A stretch of 7,650 nt of DNA, taken from NCBI GenBank assembly GCA_009842375.1, contig VYFM01000237.1:1-7650 (forward strand), written 5' to 3'. Below, one piece after another: positions 6,733 to 7,650 of the stretch; positions within the stretch are counted from its first letter, which is position 1, and every line of letters starts with the position of its first letter. The DNA comes from Candidatus Poribacteria bacterium (lineage in GTDB: Bacteria > Poribacteria > WGA-4E > WGA-3G). Under the pieces are notes generated by a model, which was not told where the DNA came from, did no database searches, and worked only from the letters and a program-made list of their open reading frames with translations. The position numbers and the translations under genes were made by a program.

Positions 6733-7584
6733 ATGAATAATACTTGGCTTGAATACTGTGCTACTGAAGAACAACTCACTGCATTTAATGACACTGGCTA
6801 TCTCATAGTTGAAGATGCAATTAGTCCTGAGATGGTAGATGCGTTAGAGGAAGTTGCTGATCGAATTGACGCTGAGGAACGTTCCGAGACTGGACTGGCA
6901 CCACACAAATTGTTGTCAAAATTTCGCACTGTTATTGAAGATGACATACTACTGGAACTGCTTGATAACAAGAAGGTGTTTCCACTTCTCTGGGATATCT
7001 TAGGCTGGAATATCCAACTTTACATTTCACATCTCATCATGTATCCTCCCGAACCACCAGATACACCGCGTGTTAGCAAAGCCGCACATTGGCATCAGGA
7101 CGGTGGTAGACCTATACCTGAGATGGAACGTCCACACCCCAGACTTTCGTTGAAGGTCAGTTACTGGTTAAGCGATGTTACACATCGAGATAACGGCGCG
7201 ATGCGTCTTATACCCGGTAGTCACAAACTTGATACACGTCCACCAAATAGCGAGAACGATCCTGATGGAGATCCGGAAGGTGCAATGGATCTCCTTGTAA
7301 AACGTGGTACAGCAGTGCTTTTTGACCGACGTATGTGGCATTCACGTGGTTGGAATTTCTCTGATGTCACGCGAAAAGTTCTGTTTATGGGGTACAGTTA
7401 TCGGTGGTTACGCGGTTTGGATTACAATCTTATGCCGACAGAAATACTCGAGAAATGCGATCCAATCCGACGACAATTGTTAGGGGATGGCGTGAATATA
7501 AAAGGTTGGTGGCAACCCACAGATGCTGATGTGCCATTGAAAACATGGATTGCAGAACATCGCGGTGAAAAATACGTAAAGTAG
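6733..7584 (+). CDS. Phytanoyl-CoA dioxygenase (PhyH) family Fe(II)/2-oxoglutarate oxygenase
   Basis: This 283-aa cytoplasmic protein should hydroxylate a small organic substrate with O2, Fe(II) and 2-oxoglutarate, giving succinate and CO2. The double-stranded beta-helix core has a complete iron triad: H121 and D123 in HWHQD, and distal H203 in MWHS. R214, 11 residues after H203, is in the place of the 2-oxoglutarate-binding Arg of PhyH. NGAMRLIPGSHK (154-165) is the typical family segment. The N-terminal part (AFNDTGYLIVEDAISPEMV) is also characteristic. Length is normal and all key residues are present, so it should be active. Family members act on phytanoyl-CoA, ectoine, mitomycin-like and many other substrates, so the substrate is not assigned. 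No clear Shine-Dalgarno site precedes the ATG, unlike the other genes here. It is 198 bp from the preceding gene, with the repeat pair between, so it may be transcribed separately. Confidence 0.94.
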   Translation: MNNTWLEYCATEEQLTAFNDTGYLIVEDAISPEMVDALEEVADRIDAEERSETGLAPHKLLSKFRTVIEDDILLELLDNKKVFPLLWDILGWNIQLYISHLIMYPPEPPDTPRVSKAAHWHQDGGRPIPEMERPHPRLSLKVSYWLSDVTHRDNGAMRLIPGSHKLDTRPPNSENDPDGDPEGAMDLLVKRGTAVLFDRRMWHSRGWNFSDVTRKVLFMGYSYRWLRGLDYNLMPTEILEKCDPIRRQLLGDGVNIKGWWQPTDADVPLKTWIAEHRGEKYVK

Positions 7585-7631
7585 AAACTGATTAATATTA
7601 TAGTGGAAACCATAATTACTTGCACACAATT

Positions 7632-7650
7632 GTAGCGTAACCTGTTAGGT
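7632..7650 (+). repeat. Start of a further intergenic hairpin, cut by the window edge
   Basis: The bases after the PhyH gene end in GTAGCGTAACCTGTTAGGT. ACCT (7640-7643) and AGGT (7647-7650) pair perfectly around GTT, and the stem could continue beyond the window. The GTAG start recalls the two elements at 6563-6649. It could be a third dispersed palindrome or the PhyH gene terminator. With only 4 visible pairs the call is weak. Confidence 0.3.

Noticed and set aside
6708..6743. TTGATA with TATAGA or TAATAC as a possible promoter of the PhyH gene
   Set aside because: Spacers of 10 and 24 nt do not fit, and the second -10 candidate lies inside the coding region.

Overview
The window holds six complete genes, all on the + strand. 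The bases between them are short, the longest gap being 198 bp. Base composition is moderately AT-rich and looks even throughout, and the standard bacterial code fits every gene. No tRNA, rRNA, CRISPR array, transposase or phage gene was found. The gene content points to a Gram-negative-type (diderm) bacterium: a periplasmic adaptor with a TolC-docking motif, secreted YCF48 beta-propellers, a Gfo/Idh/MocA oxidoreductase and a PhyH-type dioxygenase. That mixture, together with short intergenic palindromes beginning GTAGGT, resembles Candidatus Poribacteria or related sponge-associated or marine lineages. This placement is inference from gene style; no marker gene is present to confirm it.

Layout. 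At 21-2072 and 2091-3302 lie a very long HlyD/MacA-type membrane-fusion protein and a MacB/FtsX-type ABC permease. They are separated by 18 bp and are almost certainly one operon encoding two parts of a tripartite efflux or export pump. The ATPase and outer-membrane channel are not in the window. At 3360-4076 is an atypical short-chain dehydrogenase/reductase that has Phe where the catalytic Tyr is expected. At 4130-5221 is an exported seven-bladed propeller of the YCF48 (photosystem II assembly factor-like) type, built from six copies of a D(G/S)G(K/E)TW motif plus a degenerate closing blade. At 5311-6534 is a Gfo/Idh/MocA oxidoreductase. The 198-bp gap at 6535-6732 contains two diverged copies of a 33-nt palindromic element in opposite orientation. 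At 6733-7584 is a PhyH-family Fe(II)/2-oxoglutarate dioxygenase. The last bases of the window begin another hairpin that is cut by the edge.

How the genes may work together. The adaptor and permease are a firm functional pair. The SDR, Gfo/Idh/MocA and PhyH proteins are three oxidative enzymes of the kinds often found in small-molecule catabolism, but their substrates cannot be read from sequence and their co-operation is only suggested by proximity. Good Shine-Dalgarno sequences precede every gene except the PhyH gene, which follows the repeat-bearing gap and may be a separate transcription unit. I did not find a clear new multi-gene system. The points most worth checking are the adaptor's long, apparently symmetrical coiled-coil hairpin and disordered insert, the SDR active-site changes, and the inverted repeat pair.
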